A stretch of DNA of 44,076 bases from an uncultured Anaerolineae bacterium (GTDB lineage: Bacteria; Chloroflexota; Anaerolineae; Aggregatilineales; UBA2796), in the NCBI GenBank assembly GCA_938005675.1, contig CALKXH010000104.1, positions 1-44,076 of the forward strand, written 5' to 3'. How positions within the stretch are numbered: position 1 is the stretch's first letter; each line of letters begins with the position of its first letter. The notes beneath the pieces were generated by a model. It ran no database searches. It saw only the letters and a program-made list of their open reading frames with translations, and was not told the origin of the DNA. Both the position numbers and the translations under genes were made by a program. Of this stretch, positions 7,712-16,486 are shown piece after piece.

Positions 7712-7756
7712 CGCCCGCGCGCTTGGACATTTCGGCGCGCTCGCGCTAAACTTTTC
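7709..7756 (+). terminator. Intrinsic terminator after the mscS-type gene
   Basis: Arms TAGCGCCCGCGCGC (7709-7722) and GCGCGCTCGCGCTA (7735-7748) pair at 12 of 14 positions around a 12-base loop, followed by AACTTTTC. The hairpin begins in the mscS stop codon. Confidence 0.6.
7723..7752 (+). promoter_or_regulatory. Possible promoter of alaX giving a leaderless message
   Basis: TTGGAC (7723-7728), 18-base spacer, TAAACT (7747-7752). The ATG of alaX is at 7760, about where transcription would start, and there is no ribosome binding site before it. Confidence 0.35.
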
Positions 7757-7759
7757 GGC

Positions 7760-8956
7760 ATGACGACTGAGCGCTTGTACTACGCTGATTCTTATACTCT
7801 CAGCTTCGAAGCCGACGTGCTTGAGGTCACGACGCACGGCGAGCGCCCTGCCCTCGTGCTGAATCGCACCTATTTCTATCCCGAAGGCGGCGGGCAGCCC
7901 GCCGACCGCGGCACGCTCAATGGCGTGCGCGTCCTCGACGTGCAGAGTCGTCCCAGCGACCGCGCCGTGCTGCACGTGCTGGAGGCGCCCTTGCAGGCGC
8001 GGCGCGTCACAGGCGAGATCGACGGCGAGCGACGGCGCGATTTCAGGCTGCATCACAGCGGGCAGCACATCCTCTCGCAAGCGCTGGAGCGCGCGGCGGC
8101 GGCGCGCACGCTCAGCGTGCATATGAGCGAGGCGAGCATGACCCTCGACGTGGATCGGGTCGACATCGCGCCTGAGGAGTGGGAAGCCGTCGAGAATTTA
8201 GCCAATCGAATCGTGCTGGAAGATCGCCCCGTGCGGGCGTGGTTCCCCAAGCCCAAGGAGTTGGCGGCGCTGAACATCCGCAAGCTGCCAGAGGTTGAGG
8301 GCAGGCTGCGCGTAGTGGACGTGGGCGGCTTCGATCTGACCGCCTGCGGCGGCACGCACGTGGCGCGCACCGGCGAGATCGGCGTGATCAAGGTCGTCAA
8401 GGCGGAGCGGCGTGGCGAGACGACCCGCCTTGAGTTCAAGTGCGGCGAGCGCGCCCTGCGCGACTACCGCGCCAAGAACGACGTCGCCAACCGCCTCGCG
8501 GCGAGCCTGACCGTCGGCTATTGGGAGCTGCCTGAGGCGGTCGGGCGCTTGCAGGAGCAGAATCGCGCCCTGCAGAGCGAGCTGAAAGCCGCCCGCGAGC
8601 GCTTGGCAGCGTACGAGGCGGCGACGTTGCTGGCTGAGGCGTCTCAGCGCGATGGCTATCGGCTGGTGGCGCGCGCCTTTGCCCGCAACGCCGATGAGGT
8701 GCGGCTCTTGGCGCAGGCGCTCACGGCGGAGGCGGGCGTGGTGGCGCTCTTGGGCGCGGCGGGCGAGCGCGCCCAGCTGATCTTCGCCCGCAGCGCCGAT
8801 TTGAGCCTCGATGTGCAGCCGCTGCTCAAAAAGGCGCTAGAGGCGCTGGGCGGGCGCGGCGGCGGCAGACCGAATCTGGCGCAGGGCGGCGGCGTCAGCG
8901 CCGATTTGGCACAGGTACAAGCTGCTATCGAGGCAGCTGCAGCCTTGTTAGGTTAG
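7760..8956 (+). CDS. alaX: Alanyl-tRNA editing protein AlaX with DHHA1 domain
   Basis: A 398-residue stand-alone trans-editing factor that hydrolyses misacylated Ser-tRNA(Ala) or Gly-tRNA(Ala). The N-terminal part resembles the second domain of AlaRS (YFYPEGGGQPADRG). The zinc site is complete: HHSGQH (His99, His103) and CGGTH (Cys196, His200). After about residue 250 a coiled-coil stretch (LQEQNRALQSELKAARERL) and a C-terminal DHHA1-like domain follow, ending in the Gly-rich GGRGGGRPNLAQGGG motif. The length fits the long AlaX class. There is no obvious ribosome binding site; transcription may begin at the ATG. The next gene starts 15 bases downstream, so it probably heads a transcript with the binding protein, glnA and pucR. 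Confidence 0.92.
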   Translation: MTTERLYYADSYTLSFEADVLEVTTHGERPALVLNRTYFYPEGGGQPADRGTLNGVRVLDVQSRPSDRAVLHVLEAPLQARRVTGEIDGERRRDFRLHHSGQHILSQALERAAAARTLSVHMSEASMTLDVDRVDIAPEEWEAVENLANRIVLEDRPVRAWFPKPKELAALNIRKLPEVEGRLRVVDVGGFDLTACGGTHVARTGEIGVIKVVKAERRGETTRLEFKCGERALRDYRAKNDVANRLAASLTVGYWELPEAVGRLQEQNRALQSELKAARERLAAYEAATLLAEASQRDGYRLVARAFARNADEVRLLAQALTAEAGVVALLGAAGERAQLIFARSADLSLDVQPLLKKALEALGGRGGGRPNLAQGGGVSADLAQVQAAIEAAAALLG

Positions 8957-8971
8957 TCTAGGAGTTGGGCG

Positions 8972-9901
8972 ATGCGCGTGGTCTCGTTACTGCCCAGCAG
9001 CACAGAGATCGTCTGTGCGCTAGGCATGGTGGATGCTCTGGTCGGTCGCTCGCACGAGTGCGACTATCCGCAAACAGTCAAGACTCTGCCCGTCTGCACG
9101 GCGCCGAAGTTCGATCCGCACGGCACGAGCGCCCAGATCGACGCGCGCGTGCGCGAGGTGCTGCGCGAGGCGCTTTCGGTCTATCGCGTCGATGAGGCGC
9201 TCCTGCACAGCCTGCAGCCCGACGTGATCCTCACCCAATCCCTCTGCGAGGTCTGCGCGGTCAGCCTAGCGGAGGTGCAGCAGGCGGTCTGCACGTGGTC
9301 GGAGGCAGCGCGCGTCGTCTCGCTAGAGCCAAACCGCCTCGCCGACGTCTTCGCCGACATCCAGCGCGTGGCGGAGGCGCTAGGCGTGCCTGAGCGCGGC
9401 GCGGCGCTCGTCTCAGAGCTGCAAGGGCGGGTCGCCGCCATCGCCGCGCGCACGGCGACGCGCGACTCGAAGCCGACGGTCGCCTGTTTGGAGTGGATCG
9501 ATCCGTTGATGGCGGCGGGCAATTGGATTCCTGAGCTGGTTGAGCTGGCGGGCGGCGTCAATCTGTTCGGCGAGGCGGGCGCGCACTCGCCGTGGCTGCA
9601 GTGGGAGGCGCTCCGCGAAGCCGACCCAGAGGTCGTGATTTTGATGCCCTGCGGCTTCGATATGGCGCGCACCGCCCAAGATTTGCCAATTCTAGAGGCG
9701 CTAGAGGGCTGGGGAGAGCTGCGCGCCGTCCGCGACGGGCGAGTCTACCTGACCGACGGCAATCAGTACTTCAACCGTCCCGGTCCGCGCCTCGTCGAGT
9801 CGCTTGAAATCCTCGCCGAGATTCTGCAGCCCGATCTGTTCAATTTCGGGCACCGCGGGACGGGCTGGCAGATCGCTGAGTTGGGAAAGGCGGCATCGTG
9901 A
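8972..9901 (+). CDS. Corrinoid/siderophore-binding-protein family (BtuF/FecB-like), cytosolic
   Basis: A 309-residue protein of the periplasmic-binding family PF01497 type (BtuF, FhuD). It starts directly with MRVVSLLPSSTEIVCALGM, the first strand and helix of the mature fold, without a signal peptide or lipobox. GRSHECDYP and the C-terminal VYLTDGNQYFNRPGPRLVES are typical of a signal-less BtuF-like group. It is probably cytoplasmic and may bind or store a cofactor; no transporter genes are nearby. AGGAG at 8960-8964 supports ATG 8972. Its TGA overlaps the GTG of glnA, implying translational coupling. Confidence 0.75.
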   Translation: MRVVSLLPSSTEIVCALGMVDALVGRSHECDYPQTVKTLPVCTAPKFDPHGTSAQIDARVREVLREALSVYRVDEALLHSLQPDVILTQSLCEVCAVSLAEVQQAVCTWSEAARVVSLEPNRLADVFADIQRVAEALGVPERGAALVSELQGRVAAIAARTATRDSKPTVACLEWIDPLMAAGNWIPELVELAGGVNLFGEAGAHSPWLQWEALREADPEVVILMPCGFDMARTAQDLPILEALEGWGELRAVRDGRVYLTDGNQYFNRPGPRLVESLEILAEILQPDLFNFGHRGTGWQIAELGKAAS

Positions 9902-11232
9902 CCCTCTCCGAGGCGGCGCGGGCGGTCATCGAGCGGGCTGAGCGCGATCAAATCGCCTACTTTGACCTGCAATTCACCGATATCACCGGCATGGTCAAGC
10001 TGGTGCAGATTCCCGCCCGCCAGCTTGAGGCGGCTTTCGCGCACGGCGTCTGGTTCGATGGCTCGGCGCTGGAGGGCTTCGCCCGCGTCGCCGAGTCGGA
10101 CATGTTCCTGCGCCCCGATCCCGCCACGTACGCCCTGCAGACGTGGGCGAGCAGCGCGGAGCGCGTGGCGCGCCTGATCTGCGACGTCTACACGCCGACG
10201 GGCGAGCCGTACAGCGGCGATCCGCGCGGCGTGCTGCGCCGCGCCGTCCAGATGGCAGCGGCGCAAGGCTATCGCTACCTCGTGGCGCCGGAGTTGGAGT
10301 TCTACCTGTTCCGCCCGCTCCAAAATGGCGCGAGCGCGCCCCAAGCGGGCGATCACGCCGGCTACTTCGATGTCAGCGATAGCCAGACCCAGCGCGTGCG
10401 CCGCGCCATCACCGACGCTCTTGAGGCGATGGGCATTCCAGTCGAGTCGGCGCACTCGGAGGTCGGCGATGGGCAGCACGAGCTGGACTTCGCCCCGCTT
10501 GAGGCGCTGCCAATGGCGGATGCCATCCTGACGGCGCGCCTCGTGGTGCGCTCGGTGGCGCGCGATCACGGCTTGCTGGCGACCTTCATGCCCAAGCCCT
10601 TAGGCGGCGTCGCCGGCAGCGGGATGCACACCCATCAAATGCTGACCGACGCCAACGGCGTCAACCTCTTCGCCGATCCCGAAGACGCCTACGGATTGTC
10701 TCTGCTCGGACGCGCCTTCATGGCGGGGCAATTGGCGCACGCGCGCGGCATGTGCGCCGTTCTAGCGCCGCTGGTGAACAGCTACAAGCGCCTCGTGGCA
10801 GGGCTGGAGGCGCCCGTTTACGTCACGTGGGCGCAGCTGAATCGGGCGGCGCTCTTGCGCGTGCCGCGCAACCAATCCGAGCGGCGGGATCGGGCGCGCA
10901 TCGAGCTGCGCTGCGTCGATCCGAGCTGCAATCCGTACCTCGCCTTCGCCGTGATGCTGCACAGCGGCTTGGATGGCATCCGCAACAACACGCCCTTGCC
11001 GCCGCCCGCTGAGGAGGAACTCTACGCTTTCAACGCGCGCCGCCGCCAAATCGAGACGCTGCCCACCTCGCTCAACGAGGCGCTCGACGCTCTAGAGCGC
11101 TCCGAGTTGGCGAACGCGGCGCTCGGCTTGACCGTCTTCGAGCGCTTTCTGGAGGCGAAGCGCCTTGAATGGAACGAGTACACCCTGAGCGTCTCCCCGT
11201 GGGAACTTGAGCGCTACCTGCTGAACTACTAG
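9898..11232 (+). CDS. glnA: Type I glutamine synthetase, alpha class
   Basis: A 444-residue enzyme that makes glutamine from glutamate, ammonia and ATP. GS-I motifs appear in order: FDGSALEGF, the metal-binding PELEFYLF, the ATP-site GSGMHTHQML, NSYKRLVAGLEAPV and RIELRCVDPSCNPYLAFA. The C-terminus is short, and the adenylylation-site Tyr motif of beta-type enzymes is absent (NTPLPPPAEEELYAF instead), so it is alpha-type and not controlled by adenylylation. Start: GTG 9898, with GGGAAAGG about 7 bases upstream, overlapping the stop of the binding-protein gene. A PucR regulator follows 8 bases after the stop. Divergent GS-like enzymes, such as gamma-glutamylpolyamine synthetases, are an alternative, and the PucR neighbour leaves that open. 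Confidence 0.85.
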   Translation: MTLSEAARAVIERAERDQIAYFDLQFTDITGMVKLVQIPARQLEAAFAHGVWFDGSALEGFARVAESDMFLRPDPATYALQTWASSAERVARLICDVYTPTGEPYSGDPRGVLRRAVQMAAAQGYRYLVAPELEFYLFRPLQNGASAPQAGDHAGYFDVSDSQTQRVRRAITDALEAMGIPVESAHSEVGDGQHELDFAPLEALPMADAILTARLVVRSVARDHGLLATFMPKPLGGVAGSGMHTHQMLTDANGVNLFADPEDAYGLSLLGRAFMAGQLAHARGMCAVLAPLVNSYKRLVAGLEAPVYVTWAQLNRAALLRVPRNQSERRDRARIELRCVDPSCNPYLAFAVMLHSGLDGIRNNTPLPPPAEEELYAFNARRRQIETLPTSLNEALDALERSELANAALGLTVFERFLEAKRLEWNEYTLSVSPWELERYLLNY

Positions 11233-11240
11233 ACGCCCTC

Positions 11241-12899
11241 ATGAGCGACGCGCGCCCTCCCGTGACCGTTCAAGACCTCTTGCGCTGGGCGTTGCCCGTC
11301 GGGACGCGCCTCGTGGCGGGGTGCGAGGGGGCAGCGCGCCCTGTCGCGTGGGTGACCGTGCTGCAGACGCGCGCGCCCGCCTTTCCCTCGCTAGAGGGGC
11401 GCGAATTGGCGTTGCTCTCCCTCGATGCGCTGCATCTGCTCAGCGATAAGCTGACCCTGAGCGCGATCATCCACGATTTGGCGCAGATGGACGTGGCGGC
11501 GATTGGCGTGATCGGCGGCGTTGACGCGGCGGCGCGCAAGGCGGCTGAGTCGTACGGCATCCCGCTGCTGGATTTGCCCGATGGGACGTCGTTACGCCAT
11601 TTGGAGCGCGAGTGCGTGCGCCTCTTGGCGGGCGCGCCGCCCAGCGTGGCGGAGCGCGCTGCCGTCATTCACGAGCAGCTGCTGCAGCTCAGCACTGCCA
11701 ATCGCGGCTTACGCGCCCTGATCGGGGCGCTCGCCGATCTGAGCGGCATGACCGTCGTCGTGCAGGATAAACGCCTCGATCTGATCGCGGCGGCGGGCGA
11801 TCTGGTCGAGTCGCCGCGCTTCGCCGCGCTAGAAGCCGCTCTGCGGACTGAGTCGGCTTTGCCGCCGCACTTTCAGGATCGCCATCAGGCGGCGCAGCAC
11901 GCCGATCCCGCCCTGATCGCCATGCCGCAAGAGGGCGTTCAGCGCCTGACCGCGCCCATCGTGGCGAATCGGCTGGGGCGCGGCTTCTTCTCGCTGATCG
12001 CCGAGTCAGAGCGCCCTTTCGAGCCGCTCGATCATCAACTGGTGCGGCATGGCGCTGCCATTTGCGCCCTTGAGATGGCGAAAGAGAAAGCCATCCGCGA
12101 GGCGCAGAAGCGCGTGCAGGGCAGCCTGCTGGAGCGGCTGCTCAGCGGCGCCATCCCGCCCGATCAGGCGCTGCGCCAACTGCTGCGGCTGGGCTATCAG
12201 CCCGATAGCAAGCCTTACGCTGCCCTCGTCGCCTGCTGGACGGGCGCCGAGACGCCCAGCGACCGCCGCCTTGAGACGACCTTCAACGAGCAGGTGGCGC
12301 TCTTGGGGAGCGAGGCGCTGGTGCAGCTGATGGAGGGCGGCGTGGTGGTCTTCTGCCACGCCGAGCCGTCGCAGAGCGCGGCGGGGCGCAAAGTCATGCC
12401 GCGCGGCGTCCGCCAACTGGCTGAGGCGGTCTTGAATCGGCTGCGCCTTCAGTTTCCGAGTGCGCACGTCGCTATGGGCGTGGGCAGGGCGGCGGAGTCG
12501 TTAGCGGGTTGGCGCGCCAGCTACCAAGAGGCGACTGCCGCGCAGCGCATCGCGGCGCAGTGGCGGGTCAATCAGCCGCTCTACTTCGGCGATCTGGGCG
12601 TCTACCGCTTGCTCTCGCTCCTGCTGGAGACGGCTGAGCTGCGCAGCTTCTATCGCGAGACGCTCGGCGAGCTCGCCGACGAGTCGCCCAGCAACCGCGA
12701 TTTCATCCTGACGCTAGAGACATTCTTCGAGGAGCACGGCAACCTCAGCCAGACCGCCAGCCGTCTGCACGTGCATCGCAACACGCTGCTCTACCGCATG
12801 GAGCGCATCGCCCAGCTGGGCGGCTTCGATCTGGATAACCCTGAGACGCGCCTCGCCGTGCATTTGGCGCTGAAAATTCGGCGGCTGCTGCAGGGCTAG
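11241..12899 (+). CDS. PucR-family transcriptional regulator
   Basis: A 552-residue regulator with the usual PucR layout. An N-terminal PucR sensory domain (VTVQDLLRWALPVGTRLVAG) covers about residues 6-125. A GAF/GGDEF-like middle region follows. The C-terminal HTH_30 lies near residues 485-545, with LETFFEEHGNLSQTASRLHV and HRNTLLYRMERI, the diagnostic N-x-S-x-T-A and HRNTLxYR signatures. Family members control purine, polyamine or amino-acid catabolism. Lying 8 bases after glnA, it probably responds to a nitrogen signal and regulates this operon; that is inference. The stop overlaps the convergent CpaF-like gene within CTAG at 12896-12899, with no terminator between them. Confidence 0.92.
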   Translation: MSDARPPVTVQDLLRWALPVGTRLVAGCEGAARPVAWVTVLQTRAPAFPSLEGRELALLSLDALHLLSDKLTLSAIIHDLAQMDVAAIGVIGGVDAAARKAAESYGIPLLDLPDGTSLRHLERECVRLLAGAPPSVAERAAVIHEQLLQLSTANRGLRALIGALADLSGMTVVVQDKRLDLIAAAGDLVESPRFAALEAALRTESALPPHFQDRHQAAQHADPALIAMPQEGVQRLTAPIVANRLGRGFFSLIAESERPFEPLDHQLVRHGAAICALEMAKEKAIREAQKRVQGSLLERLLSGAIPPDQALRQLLRLGYQPDSKPYAALVACWTGAETPSDRRLETTFNEQVALLGSEALVQLMEGGVVVFCHAEPSQSAAGRKVMPRGVRQLAEAVLNRLRLQFPSAHVAMGVGRAAESLAGWRASYQEATAAQRIAAQWRVNQPLYFGDLGVYRLLSLLLETAELRSFYRETLGELADESPSNRDFILTLETFFEEHGNLSQTASRLHVHRNTLLYRMERIAQLGGFDLDNPETRLAVHLALKIRRLLQG

Positions 12900-14089
12900 A
12901 CCAGCGCGAGCGAGTCGCCTTCGGCGCGCCACACGCCGACGCGCAACAGGCGCGGCAGCCCCTCTTGGCGCGCCAAGAGCGCCACGACGGGCAAGCGATC
13001 CAACAGCCCGCTGTGGATCACGGCTTGATCGATGCTCGGCACGGCGCGGCGCACCGCCATGCTGAAAGCGACGCGCAGACGGGTCGGATCGGTGGCGGCG
13101 CGAAATGCCCACAGCAGACGCGGCGCGCGCGCGCCCAGATCGCTGGTCAGCGCCTCCCACATCGCCTCGGATTCATCGAAGCGGATTTCATCGGCGATCA
13201 GCCAGCCGCCGCTCTCGCCGACTCGCGCGCGCGCCGCGCTCAGGCGCGCCGCGAAGGTGCTGCCTTCGGCGTTGACCACGTTTTCGGGCAGGATCAGCTC
13301 GGCGGCGCGTTGGGCGGCGGCGTGATCGCCGGCTTGGGCGGCGATCAGCGGCACGAGCGCCTGCAAGAGGGTCGTCTTGCCGCTCTCCACGTCGCCCGCC
13401 AACATGATGCCGCGCCGCTCGGCGATGGCGCGCTCAAGCGCTGCGGCGGAGTCGGCGCTCAGGAAGTTCGCCGCGATCAGGTCGGCGAGCGCGCGCGGTT
13501 GCGCCGCCTGCAAGCGGATGCTGGCTTGCAAGGTCGGGCTGATGGGCGGCAAGGTGATGGTCAGGCGGGCGGGGCGCTCGGCGAGGCGCGTCCCGACCTC
13601 GATCAGCGGCTCGCCGCCGTAGAGCTGCTCGCCCGTGGCGATCAGGGCGCGGCGCAGCACGCGCTCCAGCTCGGAGTCGTCGCGGAAGCGCAGGTCGCTC
13701 AGCTGCTTTTGAGCGCCGCGCCGCGCGTAGATGCGGTCGAAGGCGGCGATCTCGATCTCGCTGACTTCGGGGTCGTGCAGGAGCGGATGCAGGGCGCCCA
13801 GCAGGAACAGCTCGTTATAGGCGACCTCGATCACGCGCAGTCGATCCTCGCGCGAGAGCCGTATGCCCTCGACGGTCAGCACGTATTCGACGATCTCGAT
13901 CACGATGCGCCGCCACTCGGCGGCGTCAGTCGAGGTCAGGATGTCCGGGCGCGTCTCGGTCTCGGCGGCGAACTGCTCAGTGACTCGCTCCAGCACGCCC
14001 GCCAACGAGACTCCGCGCGCGCTCAGCAGCTCAGGCGTGGGCGACTCAAGCCTCTCAGGCAGATCGTCGTGATTATCCGTCATGCTCAC
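12896..14089 (-). CDS. CpaF/VirB11-like secretion ATPase, orphan and degenerate
   Basis: A 397-residue protein with the two-part build of type II/IV secretion ATPases. The N-terminal domain includes HDPEVSEIEIAAFDRIYARR, equivalent to the DPxVTEIMVNGPxxIYVER of CpaF. The P-loop is GDVESGKTT (232-240), where CpaF usually has G-x-T-G-S-G-K-T-T. The Walker B-like WLIADEIRF replaces the usual IVGEVRG. The His box (usually T-x-HAN) appears as WAFRAATDP, so the His is lost. No TadB/C, pilin or prepilin peptidase gene is nearby. It overlaps the GNAT gene upstream by 17 bases, in a three-gene unit EamA-GNAT-ATPase. It may have been recruited for a non-secretory task. Confident on fold, not on function. 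Confidence 0.7.
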   Translation of the reverse strand: MSMTDNHDDLPERLESPTPELLSARGVSLAGVLERVTEQFAAETETRPDILTSTDAAEWRRIVIEIVEYVLTVEGIRLSREDRLRVIEVAYNELFLLGALHPLLHDPEVSEIEIAAFDRIYARRGAQKQLSDLRFRDDSELERVLRRALIATGEQLYGGEPLIEVGTRLAERPARLTITLPPISPTLQASIRLQAAQPRALADLIAANFLSADSAAALERAIAERRGIMLAGDVESGKTTLLQALVPLIAAQAGDHAAAQRAAELILPENVVNAEGSTFAARLSAARARVGESGGWLIADEIRFDESEAMWEALTSDLGARAPRLLWAFRAATDPTRLRVAFSMAVRRAVPSIDQAVIHSGLLDRLPVVALLARQEGLPRLLRVGVWRAEGDSLALV

Positions 14090-14630
14090 GCCGCTCCTGC
14101 GCGCCGTAGCGCGCTAAAAAGTCCGCAATGACGTAGCCGTAAGCCGATTCGAGCAGATTCGCGCCGAAGTTGATGGTCTTCTCGCGCAGCCACACGCCGC
14201 CGATCGCCTCGTAGAAGGCGCGCGCGTTGCGATTCTCGCTCAGCACCCAGATCAGCATGTGTGTGTGTCCCTCAGCGGCGAAGCGCTCCGCCAGCGCCGC
14301 CACCAAGCGGACTCCGATGCCGCGCCGATGAAAGGCATCCCGCACGTACAGCGCGTAGACCTCCGCTGTGTAGGGCGCGTCCTCCGTGCGTGCGGTGCCG
14401 CCGCTGGCAAAGCCGACGATTTGCCCGTCTACCTCCGCCACGAAGACGCTCTGTTGCGCTTCCGTGTTGCTCAGGCGCGCCTGCCAAGTCCGCTCGCGCT
14501 CGGCGTAATCGAACTGATCGAGGAAGCCCTCAGGCACGAGCGGCGTATAGGTGCTGCGCCACGTATCCAGATGCACCATGCCGATGGCGCGCGCATCGCT
14601 CAGCTGGGCGGGACGGATCAGGACGCTCAT
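14073..14630 (-). CDS. GNAT-family N-acetyltransferase
   Basis: A 185-residue acetyltransferase with the GNAT fold: IRPAQLSDARAIGMVHLDTW at the N-terminus, VAEVDGQIVGFASGG (strands 3-4), the acetyl-CoA-binding motif A RRGIGVRLV and motif B ENRNARAFYEAIGG. The substrate cannot be told; it may be a small molecule or a protein N-terminus. It starts 3 bases after the EamA transporter stop, and its 3' end overlaps the start of the CpaF-like gene by 17 bases, so the three are co-transcribed. Confidence 0.88.
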   Translation of the reverse strand: MSVLIRPAQLSDARAIGMVHLDTWRSTYTPLVPEGFLDQFDYAERERTWQARLSNTEAQQSVFVAEVDGQIVGFASGGTARTEDAPYTAEVYALYVRDAFHRRGIGVRLVAALAERFAAEGHTHMLIWVLSENRNARAFYEAIGGVWLREKTINFGANLLESAYGYVIADFLARYGAQERREHDG

Positions 14631-14633
14631 CGC

Positions 14634-15587
14634 TCAATCCACCACCAAGACTTGCTCAGGCTCGGCTTTGGGACGCATGGCGCGCACCTCAGCGCGGCTG
14701 GCGATGAAGAGCGCGATCAAAATCAGCCCGCTGCCGACCAGTTGCAGCGGCTGCGGCAACTCGTTGAGCAGGAAGACGGCGAAAACCGTGCTGAGGATCG
14801 GCTCGCCCAGCACCACGAGGCTCACGAACGCCGCCGAGAGGTAGCCGAGCGCGTAATTGAAAGACGAATGTCCGATCAGCTGCGGGAAGATCGCCACCAG
14901 CGTCATCCAGAAGAACGCCTCCGCCGAGAGATCGGGCAACGCGCCGCCCTGCCCTGAGAACGCCGTCGCCGCGATCAAGGCGATGGCTGCGCTGCCATAG
15001 ACCAGCCAGATGTACGGCAACGCCTTCAGATCGGCGCGCAGCTTGCGCCCAATGATGTAATAGACCGCCACCGCCACCGCGCCCAAAAACGAGAGCAACG
15101 CGCCCAAGAGCGGCGCATCTTGGCGCGGCGCGCTGCCAGCATCGCCCGCGAAGCTGATGATCACCCCGCCGACGATCGCCAAGAAGATCGCGCCGAGCGT
15201 CTGGGCGCTGAGCTTATCGCGCAAGAGCAGCGGAGTCAGCAGCGCCACAATCAGCGGGTTGGTGGTGACCAGCGTGGCGCTGATCAGCACGGAGGTGTAC
15301 TCCAACGAGGTGATCCACGTGCCGAAGTGCGCCGCCAAAAAGACGCCTGAGACGACCGCTAAGCCGATCTGCCACGCCTTGAGCGCCCGCAGCTCGGCGG
15401 CGTGCCGCGCCCAGACGAAAGGCGTCAAGATCAGCACGGCGACCGTCACGCGCCACGCCGCGATCAATAGCGAGGGCGCGCTCTCATTTTGCGCGTAGCG
15501 GATCAAGATCGAAGACGATGACGCCGCCAACAACCCGACGGCGAGCGCCATGAACGGACGCCACGTGGCGATTCTCACTTCAGCCAT
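14634..15587 (-). CDS. EamA/DMT-superfamily transporter
   Basis: A 317-residue membrane protein with about ten hydrophobic helices in two repeated EamA halves. Typical stretches are [20 protein letters not shown] in the first half and [20 protein letters not shown] and [15 protein letters not shown] in the second. The family exports metabolites or amino acids; the substrate is not predictable. It is the first gene of a minus-strand unit with the GNAT and CpaF-like genes. Divergent from sod; the 153-base gap between them holds the sod promoter. Confidence 0.88.
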   Translation of the reverse strand: MAEVRIATWRPFMALAVGLLAASSSSILIRYAQNESAPSLLIAAWRVTVAVLILTPFVWARHAAELRALKAWQIGLAVVSGVFLAAHFGTWITSLEYTSVLISATLVTTNPLIVALLTPLLLRDKLSAQTLGAIFLAIVGGVIISFAGDAGSAPRQDAPLLGALLSFLGAVAVAVYYIIGRKLRADLKALPYIWLVYGSAAIALIAATAFSGQGGALPDLSAEAFFWMTLVAIFPQLIGHSSFNYALGYLSAAFVSLVVLGEPILSTVFAVFLLNELPQPLQLVGSGLILIALFIASRAEVRAMRPKAEPEQVLVVD

Positions 15588-15603
15588 CTCTCAACGCCTC
15601 AAA

Positions 15604-15633
15604 TTGGCAAAAATAGCGGACTTTGGCTAGAGT
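15604..15633 (+). promoter_or_regulatory. Promoter of the superoxide dismutase gene
   Basis: TTGGCA (15604-15609), 18-base spacer, TAGAGT (15628-15633). A 10-base palindrome GCCTGCAGGC (15642-15651) lies at the expected transcription start and could bind a regulator. The leader would be about 100 bases. Confidence 0.45.
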
Positions 15634-15740
15634 CTTGTGCAGCCTGCAGGCGTGAATCCTACACCAACGCTCTGCAACGCGCAATACGCCTGCTAATTTT
15701 CACAGCCAATTCTTTTCTCAAGCACAGGAGCGAAAGACCT

Positions 15741-16358
15741 ATGCCGAAGTTCGAGCTACCGCCACTGCCCTATCCGCCAGAGGCGCTAGAGCCGCACATC
15801 GATGCCCAGACCATGCAGATTCATCACGGCAAGCATCACGCCGCTTACGTCAACAACCTGAACGCCGCCCTCGAGGCGCATCCGCAATTCTTCGAGATGA
15901 CCCCGGAACAGATCATCAAGAATCTCGGCTCAGTGCCGGAGGATGTGCGCCAAGCCGTGCGCAATAACGGCGGCGGTCACGTCAACCACACCATGTTCTG
16001 GCAGATCATGTCCGCACAGGGCGGCGGCGCGCCCACCGGCGACCTCGCAGCCGCCATCGACGCGACTTTCGGCAGCTTCGATGCCTTCAAGGCGGAGTTC
16101 AAGAAAGCCGCCGTCGGGCGCTTTGGCTCAGGCTGGGCGTGGCTGATCGTCGATGGCGGCGCGCTCAAGATCGTCTCCACGCCCAATCAGGATAATCCCA
16201 TCATGGATAATCCCAACGTCGTGCCGATTCTCGGCTTGGACGTCTGGGAGCACGCCTACTACCTGAAGTATCAGAATCGCCGCCCCGATTACGTCGATGC
16301 GTGGTGGAACGTCGTCGACTGGAACGCGGTTGCGGCGCTCTACGCGGCAGCGAAATAA
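15741..16358 (+). CDS. sodA: Superoxide dismutase, Fe/Mn family, probably Mn
   Basis: A 205-residue enzyme that converts superoxide to peroxide and oxygen. Metal ligands are His28 (MQIHHGKHH), His83 (VNHTMFW), Asp167 and His171 (LDVWEHAYY). The outer-sphere Gln is at position 150 (STPNQDNP), and the equivalent N-terminal site is Gly (NNGGGHVNH). That arrangement is usual for Mn or cambialistic enzymes rather than Fe enzymes. No signal peptide, so cytosolic. AGGAGCG upstream supports ATG 15741. It is monocistronic, with its own promoter, and a stem-loop follows at 16396. Confidence 0.95.
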   Translation: MPKFELPPLPYPPEALEPHIDAQTMQIHHGKHHAAYVNNLNAALEAHPQFFEMTPEQIIKNLGSVPEDVRQAVRNNGGGHVNHTMFWQIMSAQGGGAPTGDLAAAIDATFGSFDAFKAEFKKAAVGRFGSGWAWLIVDGGALKIVSTPNQDNPIMDNPNVVPILGLDVWEHAYYLKYQNRRPDYVDAWWNVVDWNAVAALYAAAK

Positions 16359-16395
16359 TAAGCTGATCCAGCGCCTCCCATAAGCATTCGCAATG

Positions 16396-16422
16396 GCAGG
16401 GCAGGTGACGCGCCTGCTCTGC
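16396..16422 (+). terminator. Stem-loop after sodA, without T-run
   Basis: GCAGGGCAGG (16396-16405) pairs with CCTGCTCTGC (16413-16422), ten base pairs including one G-U, around a 7-base loop. No uridine tract follows, so termination is uncertain; the loop and right arm overlap the aspA promoter region. Confidence 0.35.
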
Positions 16423-16434
16423 TGATGCTAGAAT
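16405..16434 (+). promoter_or_regulatory. Promoter of the aspartase/fumarase-family gene, extended -10
   Basis: GTGACG (16405-16410), 18-base spacer, TAGAAT (16429-16434) preceded by TGC, giving an extended -10 TGnTAGAAT. The leader to ATG 16487 is about 45 bases. Confidence 0.5.
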
Positions 16435-16486
16435 ACGCGCCACACAAGATTTTCTGCGCCTACTTAAAACAGGAGTGCCTGAAGCT

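Noticed and set aside
12965..14131. 388-codon open frame on the plus strand opposite the CpaF-like gene
   Set aside because: Low-complexity Arg/Gly/Ala/Gln composition without motifs; the minus-strand protein explains the region.
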